A DNA stretch of 64,000 bases from CAG-791 sp045130475 (lineage in GTDB: Bacteria; Bacillota; Clostridia; Lachnospirales; Lachnospiraceae). Below the pieces are notes generated by a model, which was not told the DNA's origin, did not search any database, and saw nothing but the letters and a program-made list of their open reading frames with translations. The position numbers were made by a program, and so were the translations under genes. How positions within the stretch are numbered: the first letter of the stretch is position 1; each line of letters starts with the position of its first letter. The DNA lies in NCBI GenBank assembly GCA_045130475.1, contig JBGUPU010000063.1, positions 22,347 through 86,346 on the forward strand. The letters are read 5' to 3'. Positions 53,873 to 61,430 of the stretch are shown here, in pieces.

Positions 53873-56059
53873 TCACTCACTTGTGACCAGCTCCGCATAA
53901 GCGCCTCCCGCGGCGTATAGTTCGTCGTGTGTGCCGCGCTCTACGACCACGCCCTTCTCCAGGACAATGATCTCATCGCAGTCCCTGATCGTAGAGAGCC
54001 TATGCGCGATCACGATGCAGGTGATCCCGCGGTCGCAGATCGCTCTGACGACATCGTATTCCGTCTTGGCGTCGAGGGCACTGGTAGCCTCATCCAGGAT
54101 AATAATGGAGGGATCCTGGGCAAGAACACGGGCTATTTCGAGACGCTGACGCTGTCCTCCCGACAGATCTTTGCCGTTTTCGGTAAGTTTTCCCTGATAT
54201 CCGTCGGGACGGCGCAGAATGTCGTCGTGGATCTGGGCATCTCTCGCGGCAAGGATTACTTCGAAGTCTTTGATACTCTCATCCCACATGCGGATGTTGG
54301 CCGCGATGGTGTCTTCAAACAGGATGATCTCCTGGTCCACAACCGCGACGGATCCGGTAAAAACGTTTCTGTTAATCTCTGAAATCGGTCTTCCGTCGAA
54401 AAGGATCTCACCGCTCCAGGGTTTATATAGCCCCGAGATCAGGTTGCTCAGCGTGGATTTTCCGCATCCGCTGGGGCCTACGATCGCGACACGGTTTCCC
54501 GGATTGAGTTTCATGGAAAAATCCTTTATGACAGGATCTCCCAGCGGAGAATAGCCGAAGGTGACATTTTTCAGTTCCACATTTCCGCTGAGCTTGGAGT
54601 AATCCTTATCATCACTGAATTCTTCGTCTTTGATAAAAGGATCATCCGGATACTCCATGACATCCTCTACGCGCTCCATATCCGTGCGCATTTCCTGGAT
54701 CATCTGGCCGGCTCCGATCAGTGTGGATACAGGTTCCATGAAAGAACCCAGAAATCCCTGAAAGACCGTGATCATACCGATGGTGAAATTTCCCTCCATG
54801 GCAAAGAGGACACCCGCAAACAGAACCATGTAATTGGCAATGCTGCTGATCAGCGCCGGGATTATGCCGAGGCTGGTATTCATGCGCGTATATTTCACCT
54901 TCTGGGTATTTACTGAAGCCTGGTATCCTGACCACCTTCCGAAAAAACCGTTTTCCGCACCGGAGGCTTTGATCGTCTCGGCCATACTGATTCCGGCCAC
55001 GGTCGTGGAAGCCAGTTTGCCTTCATCGCGCATCTGCACACGTGTCAGATTCACACGTTTTTCGGACATATACCGTGCGACCACCAGATCCATGACCAGA
55101 GAGAGCAGGCCGATCATGGTCAGGAAGGGGCTGTAGCGCAGCATCAGGACCAGATACAGCACCGCCATGATCGTTTCCAGGCCCAGAGGGGCAACCGTTT
55201 CTACCAGCGTCCCCGCGATAGACTCGTTCGTTGACTTCCTCTGCATCAGATCGCCTGCCATACGCTGTGAGAAAAACTCCATAGGGAGCTTTAAGAGCTT
55301 CCACATATAGGAGGTACAGCCGACAACAGACATCTTTCCGTTGATCTTGAGAGAATATACGACCTGGACCCACTGAACCAGAAGCTGTGCCACGCATAAG
55401 ACCGCCAACAGAAGAATAAAAGGATTCAGCCATTCCGGGTTCTGTCCTGTGAGCAGACGGTCAATAAAAATCCTCGACATAACGGGATTGATAATGCCGA
55501 ACAGACTTGCAATTATGGATGAGAGCATGACAAAAGCAACGGCCGCACCCGCACCTTTCAGACGTTTGGCCGCAAATTTGATCGTGCTCTTTTTTCTGCC
55601 GGACGGGAAAAAGTTCTCCCCCGGCGTAATGATCAGACAGATGCCGGTAAAGGACTGGTCAAACTCTTCCATGGACACCTGGACCACACCCTGCGCCGGA
55701 TCATTGATGACCGCCTTATTTCCCCTGAAGCCGTCCAATACGACAAAGTGGTTGAAATTCCAGTGGATAATGCAGGGAAATTTCGCATTCTCTTTGAGCG
55801 CATCGATCTCCATGCGGTATCCGTCCGCATCAAAGCCATAGTTTCTGGCAGCGAGCAGTACATTTCTGGCATTGGATCCGTCGCGGGATACCCCGCAGTC
55901 CCGACGGACCTGCTCCAGCGGTACCCATTTTTCATAATATGCCATTACCATAGCAAGACTTGCGGCGCCGCATTCCAACGCCTCCATCTGCATGACCACC
56001 GGAACTTTGGCTGCTCCTTTTGTAACAGGCTGTCTTATTTTCTTGTTTGTCTTTTCCAT
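53873..56059 (-). CDS. NHLM-type peptidase/permease/ATPase ABC exporter (C39 PCAT)
   Basis: A 728-residue bacteriocin-type exporter. The N-terminal C39 cysteine peptidase is complete: QMEALECGAASLAM (Cys30), HWNFNHFVVL (His104) and NDPAQG (Asp120). It should cut substrates after a double-glycine leader during export. The membrane domain (about 165-440) and ATPase domain follow, with GPSGCGKSTLSNL, LSGGQRQRLEIARVL and IIILDEATSALD. The start is the ATG at 56059, 12 bp after GGAGG. The two leader-bearing genes 0.8-1.5 kb upstream are the obvious substrates. Confidence 0.94.
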   Translation of the reverse strand: MEKTNKKIRQPVTKGAAKVPVVMQMEALECGAASLAMVMAYYEKWVPLEQVRRDCGVSRDGSNARNVLLAARNYGFDADGYRMEIDALKENAKFPCIIHWNFNHFVVLDGFRGNKAVINDPAQGVVQVSMEEFDQSFTGICLIITPGENFFPSGRKKSTIKFAAKRLKGAGAAVAFVMLSSIIASLFGIINPVMSRIFIDRLLTGQNPEWLNPFILLLAVLCVAQLLVQWVQVVYSLKINGKMSVVGCTSYMWKLLKLPMEFFSQRMAGDLMQRKSTNESIAGTLVETVAPLGLETIMAVLYLVLMLRYSPFLTMIGLLSLVMDLVVARYMSEKRVNLTRVQMRDEGKLASTTVAGISMAETIKASGAENGFFGRWSGYQASVNTQKVKYTRMNTSLGIIPALISSIANYMVLFAGVLFAMEGNFTIGMITVFQGFLGSFMEPVSTLIGAGQMIQEMRTDMERVEDVMEYPDDPFIKDEEFSDDKDYSKLSGNVELKNVTFGYSPLGDPVIKDFSMKLNPGNRVAIVGPSGCGKSTLSNLISGLYKPWSGEILFDGRPISEINRNVFTGSVAVVDQEIILFEDTIAANIRMWDESIKDFEVILAARDAQIHDDILRRPDGYQGKLTENGKDLSGGQRQRLEIARVLAQDPSIIILDEATSALDAKTEYDVVRAICDRGITCIVIAHRLSTIRDCDEIIVLEKGVVVERGTHDELYAAGGAYAELVTSE

Positions 56060-56180
56060 CAGTGAAGATATTCCTCCACAACTATCCCAAAGAAGCGGCT
56101 GCGGACCAGTCAGGAACAGACAGATCCGCTCCGGACTTCACGCGGAGTTTTCATTTACCGGCCATATTCTGTATCCCGGA

Positions 56181-56594
56181 TCAGTTGGTGAGAAAACTGA
56201 TCGGGGTTATGGATTCAGTGACGATCTGCGCCTCATACGTGCCGTCGGGCAGAGGAACATCTGCTGTCACGGCAGTCTCTCCGCTCTCCAGTCTGCGGAC
56301 AGATCCGATCTTGTAATCCCCGTCGCCGATCCGCAGTGTCATCCCCTTTTGGACGGTATATTCGGTATCAGCATCCAGAAGGACACTGGCATTTCCTTCG
56401 CTCACCCCGGCCTCAACAGGATATTTTGTTTCCACCTTACCGATCGAGGCACAGATGATCAGCCCTGCCAGCAGGACAATGACCGCTGTCAGAATCATCC
56501 AGATTCCGGGACTGGTAACCCTCATATAGTCCTCAAGCTTCTCCGGTGAAGAGATCCGGTCCATACTCTGTTTTCTGAACAGTTGATTATCCAT
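56181..56594 (-). CDS. Short HlyD-like membrane protein of the exporter
   Basis: A 137-residue protein. Residues 1-30 are cytoplasmic (DNQLFRKQSMDRISSPEKLEDYMRV), one membrane helix spans about 36-55 (IWMILTAVIVLLAGLIICAS), and an external beta-rich domain of about 80 residues follows. The N-terminal pattern FRKxSxDRISSPExL is typical of NHLM secretion proteins (HlyD family), but the coiled-coil hairpin and lipoyl halves are missing. The start is the ATG at 56594 behind GGAGG; the longer open frame upstream lacks a good start. It lies between the cargo genes and the peptidase exporter. Confidence 0.75.
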   Translation of the reverse strand: MDNQLFRKQSMDRISSPEKLEDYMRVTSPGIWMILTAVIVLLAGLIICASIGKVETKYPVEAGVSEGNASVLLDADTEYTVQKGMTLRIGDGDYKIGSVRRLESGETAVTADVPLPDGTYEAQIVTESITPISFLTN

Positions 56595-56801
56595 GATATC
56601 CTCCATGTCAGGGCTGTCGTAAAACCGCCCTGCTTTCCAGCTGATCCATTCAGGACCTGTCCTCGAGTCCTGTGTGATGAAGAATAAACCTGATTTGCCG
56701 GCCCCCAGCGGCGGTCCTCTCTCTATAAACATAAAGAGGCCCTGCTTCTGTCGGCCGGCAGGATTCAATGAATCATTTATCGGTTTTTCATTTTTTTTTC
56801 A

Positions 56802-57098
56802 TTATGTTCCGTGCACTGCAAATCCAGCGATATAGTTGGAATTTACCCAGCCTTTGAGCCCGTTGAAATAGGCATATACATATTCCCGCCTGGTCTCGTC
56901 AGGCTTGATCTGAAACGCTGTCCCGTTGACAATCTTGGCGATTTCATTTCTGTAATCATAGGAAGGGGATGAGCGCAGTGCCAGATATCCTGTTTTGACA
57001 TTGGCCACCACCCATTTCCAGCCCTCTTCACCCGGTCCGCCGATTCCGCCGGCAACATTGTCAAGATCCTGGTCATTCAATTTTTTCATGTCAGCCAT
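56802..57098 (-). CDS. Double-glycine leader protein with SH3b core (exporter cargo candidate)
   Basis: A 98-residue protein. The leader MADMKKLNDQDLDNVAGG ends in Gly17-Gly18, a C39 cleavage signal. The core of about 80 residues contains a bacterial SH3 (SH3_3-like) pattern: GYLALRSSPSYDYRNEIAKI, GTAFQI, and YAYFNGLKGWVNSNYI. The start is the ATG at 57098 with AGGAG 7 bp upstream; a larger open frame continues upstream but without leader character. SH3b domains usually bind peptidoglycan or peptide stems, so a secreted wall-binding protein is the inference. No modification enzyme is encoded nearby. Confidence 0.78.
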   Translation of the reverse strand: MADMKKLNDQDLDNVAGGIGGPGEEGWKWVVANVKTGYLALRSSPSYDYRNEIAKIVNGTAFQIKPDETRREYVYAYFNGLKGWVNSNYIAGFAVHGT

Positions 57099-57208
57099 GC
57101 TGCCACTCCTTTTACGAAAGCCGGAAGCCAAATCCGAATCCGGTATCTTATTTATCATAACACATCCTTGGCATCCCTGACAGCTTTTTGTCTTCCCGCA
57201 GCCGGGCC

Positions 57209-57517
57209 CTACAGTTTCTGCTGGGTATGTCCGCAGACAGAACATTTCCCTCTTCCGCCGTTGAAAACGATGTGCCTGGTCGTTCCCCCGCATTTGGGGC
57301 AGTAAACCATCGCTGTTCCCAGTCCGCTGCTCTGTGTCAGGCTGCGGGCTCCCTCGGCACTATTCTCTGAGATCACATCGGAAAGGATCGCTCTGTCCTC
57401 GGGTGTATATCTGCCGGTATTGGGGCTCTGTCTGCTGAAAACAGAAAGTCCGCCGGAGACAGCGTCCAGATCATTATCATCCATTTTCTGCATATTCTTT
57501 CTAATATCTTCCTTCAT
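57209..57517 (-). CDS. Double-glycine leader protein with C-terminal zinc ribbon (exporter cargo candidate)
   Basis: A 102-residue protein. The leader ends MDDNDLDAVSGG (Gly22-Gly23), closely similar to the leader of the neighbouring SH3b gene. The core has a polar helix-forming stretch and then YCPKCGGTT...KCSVCGHTQ, a four-cysteine zinc ribbon. The start is the ATG at 57517 behind GAGGAGG. It is the first of the presumed exporter operon. A zinc-ribbon domain as a secreted, leader-tagged product is unusual; it could be an effector or a peptide whose cysteines are used differently outside the cell. The function is unknown. Confidence 0.75.
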   Translation of the reverse strand: MKEDIRKNMQKMDDNDLDAVSGGLSVFSRQSPNTGRYTPEDRAILSDVISENSAEGARSLTQSSGLGTAMVYCPKCGGTTRHIVFNGGRGKCSVCGHTQQKL

Positions 57518-57563
57518 AAGAATAACCTCCTCACTTATGATATTCCCGTCCGCATACTCTGCT

Positions 57564-57589
57564 CCGTCCTTGTTTTTTTTGCAGGACGG
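57564..57589. repeat. Hairpin upstream of the zinc-ribbon cargo gene
   Basis: CCGTCCT/AGGACGG arms enclose a T-rich 12-nt loop about 50 bp upstream of the cargo ATG. On the minus strand there is no T-run after it, so a terminator role for queT is doubtful; it may structure the leader RNA. Confidence 0.4.
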
Positions 57590-57716
57590 GAAGGATGTTT
57601 TTCGGAAAAATATGTTCTCTGAATATATACGATCATTTTCCTCTTCAGCAACGCATTTTCGAAAAAATACAGTTCAGTTTTGGCGAAATCGGCACCTTCC
57701 CACTGGCTGCCGGAGA

Positions 57717-58229
57717 TTATTGAGAATCCCCCGTCCCGAATATCCTTCCGCCATACCGAAGTAAGACCTGGGCCAGAAGCTGGCCAAGCACATAGCAGCC
57801 CGCGATCTCTCCAAGCGTGATATACAGTACAAGTGCCGGGAGCGGCAGATTGACCCCGTAACCATAGCGGAGCACCAGCGGCACGATAACTGCATTGGAT
57901 ACAATGGCCGGGATCGGTACCAGCCATCGATGCTCACGGAGCATACGGCCCAACACAGCGCCGATCAGAGTGGCGATACTCCCGAAAATTACATCCAGCA
58001 TGATTCCTCCGCCCAGAGTATTGGCTATAATGCAGCCAAGGAACAGACCGGGTACTGCAGCAGGGGTAAACATGGGAAGGATGGTCAATGCCTCCGCCAC
58101 CCTGATCTGCACAGGGCCGAAAGAAATCGGTGCGAAGAGCATTGTAAGAACTACATATATAGCTGCGATAATCGCACCCTGCGCGAGCATTTGCGTCTGT
58201 GTCAATTCTCCTGCCTTATTTCCGCCCAT
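57717..58229 (-). CDS. queT: QueT family transporter (queuosine precursor ECF S component)
   Basis: A 170-residue membrane protein with about five helices. GAIIAAIYVVLTMLFAPISFG and PVQIRVAEALTILPMFTPAAVPGLFLGCIIANT match the QueT/DUF988 family, the substrate-binding subunit of an energy-coupling factor transporter for preQ1 or queuine-type bases. The energising EcfAT subunits are not adjacent. The start is the ATG at 58229 with GGAG upstream; a longer in-frame start would add 20 residues. No preQ1 riboswitch was recognised upstream. Confidence 0.9.
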   Translation of the reverse strand: MGGNKAGELTQTQMLAQGAIIAAIYVVLTMLFAPISFGPVQIRVAEALTILPMFTPAAVPGLFLGCIIANTLGGGIMLDVIFGSIATLIGAVLGRMLREHRWLVPIPAIVSNAVIVPLVLRYGYGVNLPLPALVLYITLGEIAGCYVLGQLLAQVLLRYGGRIFGTGDSQ

Positions 58230-58334
58230 GCTGTTTTCTCCATTAATAAAGAATATGTGATAAGACATATGATTGATAATGTATGACAACTAACAGCATC
58301 ACTGCTGTCTCTCAGGACATTTTACCACAAGTTT

Positions 58335-58365
58335 CACAGATATTCTTACTATATCTTTATCTGTG
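58335..58365. promoter_or_regulatory. Inverted repeat upstream of queT
   Basis: CACAGATA / TATCTGTG with a 15-bp AT-rich centre, about 105 bp before the queT start. It could be an operator or a small hairpin; no matching regulator is known. Confidence 0.35.
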
Positions 58366-58392
58366 CTAATAAACCGTATTTTTTTAACTGTA

Positions 58393-58427
58393 TAAAAAAC
58401 AGGCATCCGGTGTCCGCCGGATACCTG
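58393..58427 (-). terminator. Terminator after xpt
   Basis: CAGGCATCCGG / CCGGATACCTG stem with one mismatch is followed on the minus strand by T6. It lies about 40 bp past the xpt stop. Confidence 0.85.
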
Positions 58428-58467
58428 TCTTCACTGTATCAGATTTCTTTTTTTAAAGGGATCCGTC

Positions 58468-59046
58468 TCAATGCGCGCGGAACACGATCGATCCGTCGTC
58501 TGACATGGAGTCCACGATCGCCAGGCTGTAAAGGTCGGCGCCCGCTTCGCGCAGCAGCCTTCCTCCGTTCTGAAATCCCTTCTCGATGGCGATTCCGATG
58601 CCGGCAACCTCCGCGCCCGCCTGTCTGCAAATATCCATAAGTCCCTGTACGGCTTTTCCGTTGGCCATAAAGTCGTCCACGATCAGGACACTGTCATCAG
58701 CGTGCAGATACTGCTTCGAGAGTGTGACAACATTGTCGACGTTGTAGGTATAGGAATGGACAATCGAGGTGTAAAGATCTCCGTCCAGATTCATGCTGCG
58801 GGCCTTTTTTGCAAATACGGCGGGAACACCGAAACGGCGGGCAACGGGATATGCGATCGCAATGCCGGATGACTCAACCGTCAGGACACGGGTCACACGC
58901 TTATCCTTAAAATGCTCATAAAATTCTTCACCGATCTGCTCAAGAAGCGTGATGTCCACCTGATGGTTGAGGAAACTGTCCACCTTGAGGATATCTCCCT
59001 GCCTTACCTGTCCGTCCTTCAGGATTCTCTCTTCCAGAAAATTCAT
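58468..59046 (-). CDS. xpt: Xanthine phosphoribosyltransferase
   Basis: A 192-residue purine salvage enzyme that makes XMP from xanthine and PRPP. FLNHQVDITLL, VLTVESSGIAIAYPVARRFGVPAVFAKK and the PRPP loop VLIVDDFMANGKAVQGL are conserved. The start is the ATG at 59046 behind GGGAGGGGAG. It lies 73 bp downstream of trpS on the same strand, too close for the purine riboswitch that often controls xpt. Confidence 0.96.
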   Translation of the reverse strand: MNFLEERILKDGQVRQGDILKVDSFLNHQVDITLLEQIGEEFYEHFKDKRVTRVLTVESSGIAIAYPVARRFGVPAVFAKKARSMNLDGDLYTSIVHSYTYNVDNVVTLSKQYLHADDSVLIVDDFMANGKAVQGLMDICRQAGAEVAGIGIAIEKGFQNGGRLLREAGADLYSLAIVDSMSDDGSIVFRAH

Positions 59047-59119
59047 GATCTCTCCCCTCCCGATGTCTAAAACCACAGAGATTATTGATAAAAAACGTCA
59101 GTGCCCTTCTCCGTGTCTA

Positions 59120-60124
59120 TTATTTAGGCTGATAAAAACCAATCTTCTTATATACCTTGCGAAGGGTCTTGTTTGCAATATAGGAAGCTTTCTGCGCCCC
59201 CTCTTTATAGACATTGTCGAGATAAGTCTTGTCTGCGATCAGGCGCTTGGCCTCCTCACGGATGGGAGTGAGGCAGTCAACGACCGCTTCTCCGACGGCA
59301 GGCTTGAAAACGCCGTATCCCTGTCCCTCGAACTCCTTCTCGATCTCCTGGAAAGTCTTGCCGGTAATGGTGGCATAGATATTCATGAGGTTGGCGACGC
59401 CCGGCTTGTTCTCCTTGTCGTAGCGAACACAGTTCTCGGTGTCGGAATCGGTGACGGCGCGCTTGAATTTCTTCATGATGACATTGGGCTCATCCATGAG
59501 GAAGACACAGCCCTGGGGATTGGACTTGGACATCTTGTCGCCGGGTGTCATCAGTCCGTAGATCCTGGCGCCCATCTTGCTGATATAGGGCTCCGGTACA
59601 CGGAAGACATCGCCGTAGATGTTGTTAAAGCGGTTGGCAATATTTCTGCAGAGCTCGACGTGCTGCTTCTGGTCCTCTCCAACCGGTACATAATGGGGCT
59701 GATACAGAAGAATATCCGCCGCCATCAGGGAAGGATAGGTAAAGAGGCCTGCATTGATATTGTCCTTGTGCTTCTCGGATTTGTCCTTGAACTGGGTCAT
59801 GCGGGTCAGCTCGCCGAACATGGTATAGCAGTCCAGCACCCAGCCCAGCTGTGCGTGTGCAGGAACATGGGACTGCAGGAAGAGAGTGTTTTTCTCAGGG
59901 TCAAGACCGCAGGCAATGTAGAGAGCCAGCATCTCCAGAGAGCGGCGGCGCAGCTCCTTGGGATCCTGCCTGACCGTGATCGTGTGCATATCCGCCATAA
60001 AATAATAGCAGTCATAGTCATTGACCCGGTCCGCCCAGTTTTTGATCGCTCCCAGATAGTTGCCCAGATGCAGATCTCCGCTCGGCTGGATTCCCGAGAG
60101 CATGATTTTCTTTTCCTCGCCCAT
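59120..60124 (-). CDS. trpS: Tryptophan--tRNA ligase
   Basis: A 334-residue class I aminoacyl-tRNA synthetase. The ATP motifs are PSGDLHLGNYLGA (HIGH type) and GDKMSKSNPQG (KMSKS type). FMADMHTITVR and VPVGEDQKQHVEL are also conserved. GGAGGAAAC precedes the start. The upstream 100 bp carries no T-box leader. The upstream region instead leads into repeat DNA. Confidence 0.97.
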   Translation of the reverse strand: MGEEKKIMLSGIQPSGDLHLGNYLGAIKNWADRVNDYDCYYFMADMHTITVRQDPKELRRRSLEMLALYIACGLDPEKNTLFLQSHVPAHAQLGWVLDCYTMFGELTRMTQFKDKSEKHKDNINAGLFTYPSLMAADILLYQPHYVPVGEDQKQHVELCRNIANRFNNIYGDVFRVPEPYISKMGARIYGLMTPGDKMSKSNPQGCVFLMDEPNVIMKKFKRAVTDSDTENCVRYDKENKPGVANLMNIYATITGKTFQEIEKEFEGQGYGVFKPAVGEAVVDCLTPIREEAKRLIADKTYLDNVYKEGAQKASYIANKTLRKVYKKIGFYQPK

Positions 60125-60242
60125 GTTGATGTTTCCTCCTGACTAATATTGATTTCCGTACAAATACGGGTCCGTAACATTTAAAAACACAAAAGACTTC
60201 CCTATCATACCACGCGTCCGAAAACGGCGCAAGAAGCGGCGT

Positions 60243-60269
60243 GGAGACAGGGGACGGTTCTGTGTCTCC
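60243..60269. repeat. REP-like palindrome, copy 1
   Basis: GGAGACA and TGTCTCC arms enclose GGGGACGGTTCTG. The following AACCGTCTCC (60271-60280) pairs with the internal GGGGACGGTT, giving a second fold. A near-identical copy lies at 63964-63990. Confidence 0.75.
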
Positions 60270-60327
60270 AAACCGTCTCCTTCAAAACCGCCTCCTGCGG
60301 CTCATTCCGGATTGCGCTTTTTTCATT

Positions 60328-60399
60328 CAAGACTCGCTCGCGAGTCTTGCGCCCATGCGAAGCATGGGATCACGTCTGCGGGATGCCCATAAGGGCATC
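60328..60399. repeat. Chain of three hairpins
   Basis: CAAGACTCG/CGAGTCTTG (60328-60349), CCCATGC/GCATGGG (60352-60368) and GATGCCC/GGGCATC (60382-60399) follow one another closely. The arrangement resembles the element at 12.0-12.2 kb. Confidence 0.65.
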
Positions 60400-60437
60400 A
60401 TCTTCCGCACCGCACGCGTGGGCATCCTCGCGGAGCG

Positions 60438-60499
60438 TTTATCTCAGTGGGGGAAAGACCCGTTTATAGAAGCGGGGGGCTTTCCCCCACTGAGATAAA
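60438..60499. repeat. 20-bp perfect inverted repeat overlapping the 3' end of kptA
   Basis: TTTATCTCAGTGGGGGAAAG (60438-60457) is exactly complementary to 60480-60499, with a 22-nt loop. The right arm and loop encode the last residues and the stop of kptA. Confidence 0.8.
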
Positions 60500-61033
60500 A
60501 TAACCCACCGGCACCTTCTCAGTAAGCCAGACACCGTTCACCGAATAATAGAAATCATACCCGTCCTCATCCATACGTCCTGCATCTACGCGAAGCAGCA
60601 CAGGCTTTCCATGCCGCCTGCCTACCTGCTCCGCTGTTTCCTCATCCAGCGACAGATGCACATAGAGTCTGTCCATGCGCAGGATTCCCTGTTCCTGAAT
60701 CGAAGACAGAAAGCACTCTCCTGTCCCGTGCCAGAGAACATCCGGCGGCGTCATCCTGGGAAGCTCCACATCCACAGAAATTGAATGCCCCTGATTCGCC
60801 CGGATCAGCCTTCCGTCTTTACTGTAGGAATACCTCTTTTTATTATTCGTCTCGACGATCTCGTCAAGCATCTCTCTGTCAAACCCCGGATGCCCCGCCC
60901 TGCTGACACCTGCGATCAGCGCATCAACGTCCGCCCAGCCGTGCTCGTCCAGACGGATCCCTATGATCTCCGGCCTGTGCCTCAGTATTTTCGAAATAAA
61001 TTTACTTATATTCTTTTTCTCTTTTTCCGTCAT
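60464..61033 (-). CDS. kptA: RNA 2'-phosphotransferase (KptA/Tpt1 family)
   Basis: A 189-residue enzyme that transfers a 2'-phosphate from RNA to NAD. The conserved residues are present: SKILRHRPE (Arg-His), RANQGHSI, VLWHGTGECFLSSI and the later HLSLDEETAEQVGRRHGKP and GVWLTEKVP. Bacteria lack the tRNA splicing that needs Tpt1 in eukaryotes, so its role here is unknown; it may repair RNA. The ATG at 61033 has GGA 8 bp upstream; a GTG one codon earlier is possible. The last 11 codons lie in an inverted repeat. Repeats on both sides suggest acquisition by transfer. Confidence 0.92.
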   Translation of the reverse strand: MTEKEKKNISKFISKILRHRPEIIGIRLDEHGWADVDALIAGVSRAGHPGFDREMLDEIVETNNKKRYSYSKDGRLIRANQGHSISVDVELPRMTPPDVLWHGTGECFLSSIQEQGILRMDRLYVHLSLDEETAEQVGRRHGKPVLLRVDAGRMDEDGYDFYYSVNGVWLTEKVPVGYFISVGESPPLL

Positions 61034-61077
61034 CACAAATCCACGCCCTGATCATTCTGACCCTGAATAAAGCAGCC

Positions 61078-61159
61078 TTTTTCACTATTCCTCTTTCAGA
61101 GCCTGAACAGCACAACTCTGCAGCCCAGAATGTTTTCACTATTTCTCTTTCAGAGCCTT
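61078..61159. repeat. Direct repeat pair upstream of kptA
   Basis: A 25-bp unit of the form TTTTCACTATTyCTCTTTCA-GAGCC occurs at about 61079-61103 and 61133-61158, 54 bp apart with one difference. The second copy runs into the left arm of the foldback element. Confidence 0.7.
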
Positions 61160-61402
61160 CGCAGCATATATCCTGGCGAAGTCTGTCGGGATGAGCATAT
61201 AGATGTACTTGGCGACGCACATGCGGCGGGCGGGTCAAATGCCCGGCTATCAAAGCCGGGCATTTGACGTTCACCTGTATGAGTATTCCGTTCTTTCAGA
61301 ACGGAATGCGAGTTTGAACGCTGCCAGCCCGAAGCATGGGCGAGCCTTACGTACATCTATGCGAAGGACGCCAGACTTCAAAGGATTATGCTGCGAAGGC
61401 TC
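61153..61402. repeat. 250-bp foldback (MITE-like) element
   Basis: The left arm from 61153 and the right arm to 61402 are inverted copies: GAGCCTTCGCAGCATA, then ATCCT, GAAGTCTG and AGATGTAC appear in the same order on opposite strands over about 70 bp. The centre carries two perfect hairpins: GTCAAATGCCCGGCT / AGCCGGGCATTTGAC (61234-61268) and ATTCCGTTCT / AGAACGGAAT (61285-61307), plus GCCC/GGGC near 61327-61341. There is no coding frame of its own. It fills the gap between kptA and the GH32 gene. Confidence 0.75.
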
Positions 61403-61430
61403 GTCCTCAGCATGCTGTGAAGCCTCCCCC

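Larger units (their letters stand above)
60125..60463. other. Repeat-rich intergenic region trpS-kptA
   Basis: After about 115 bp of plain sequence, the region contains a REP-like palindrome, three short perfect hairpins and the left arm of a 20-bp inverted repeat. No credible gene was found. Confidence 0.75.

Noticed and set aside
57546..57665. A 33-codon minus-strand frame (MIVYIQRTYF...) before the zinc-ribbon gene
   Set aside because: It has a modest ribosome site but no double-glycine leader and overlaps a hairpin; too little to call a gene.
58230..58467. preQ1 riboswitch upstream of queT
   Set aside because: No preQ1-I or -II pattern could be found; the region shows only the xpt terminator and an inverted repeat.
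59047..59119. Purine riboswitch upstream of xpt
   Set aside because: Only 73 bp separate trpS and xpt, with no aptamer-like stems.
60125..60240. T-box leader for trpS
   Set aside because: The upstream sequence is too short before the repeats and shows neither a T-box core (TGGN'CCGCG-like) nor a terminator.
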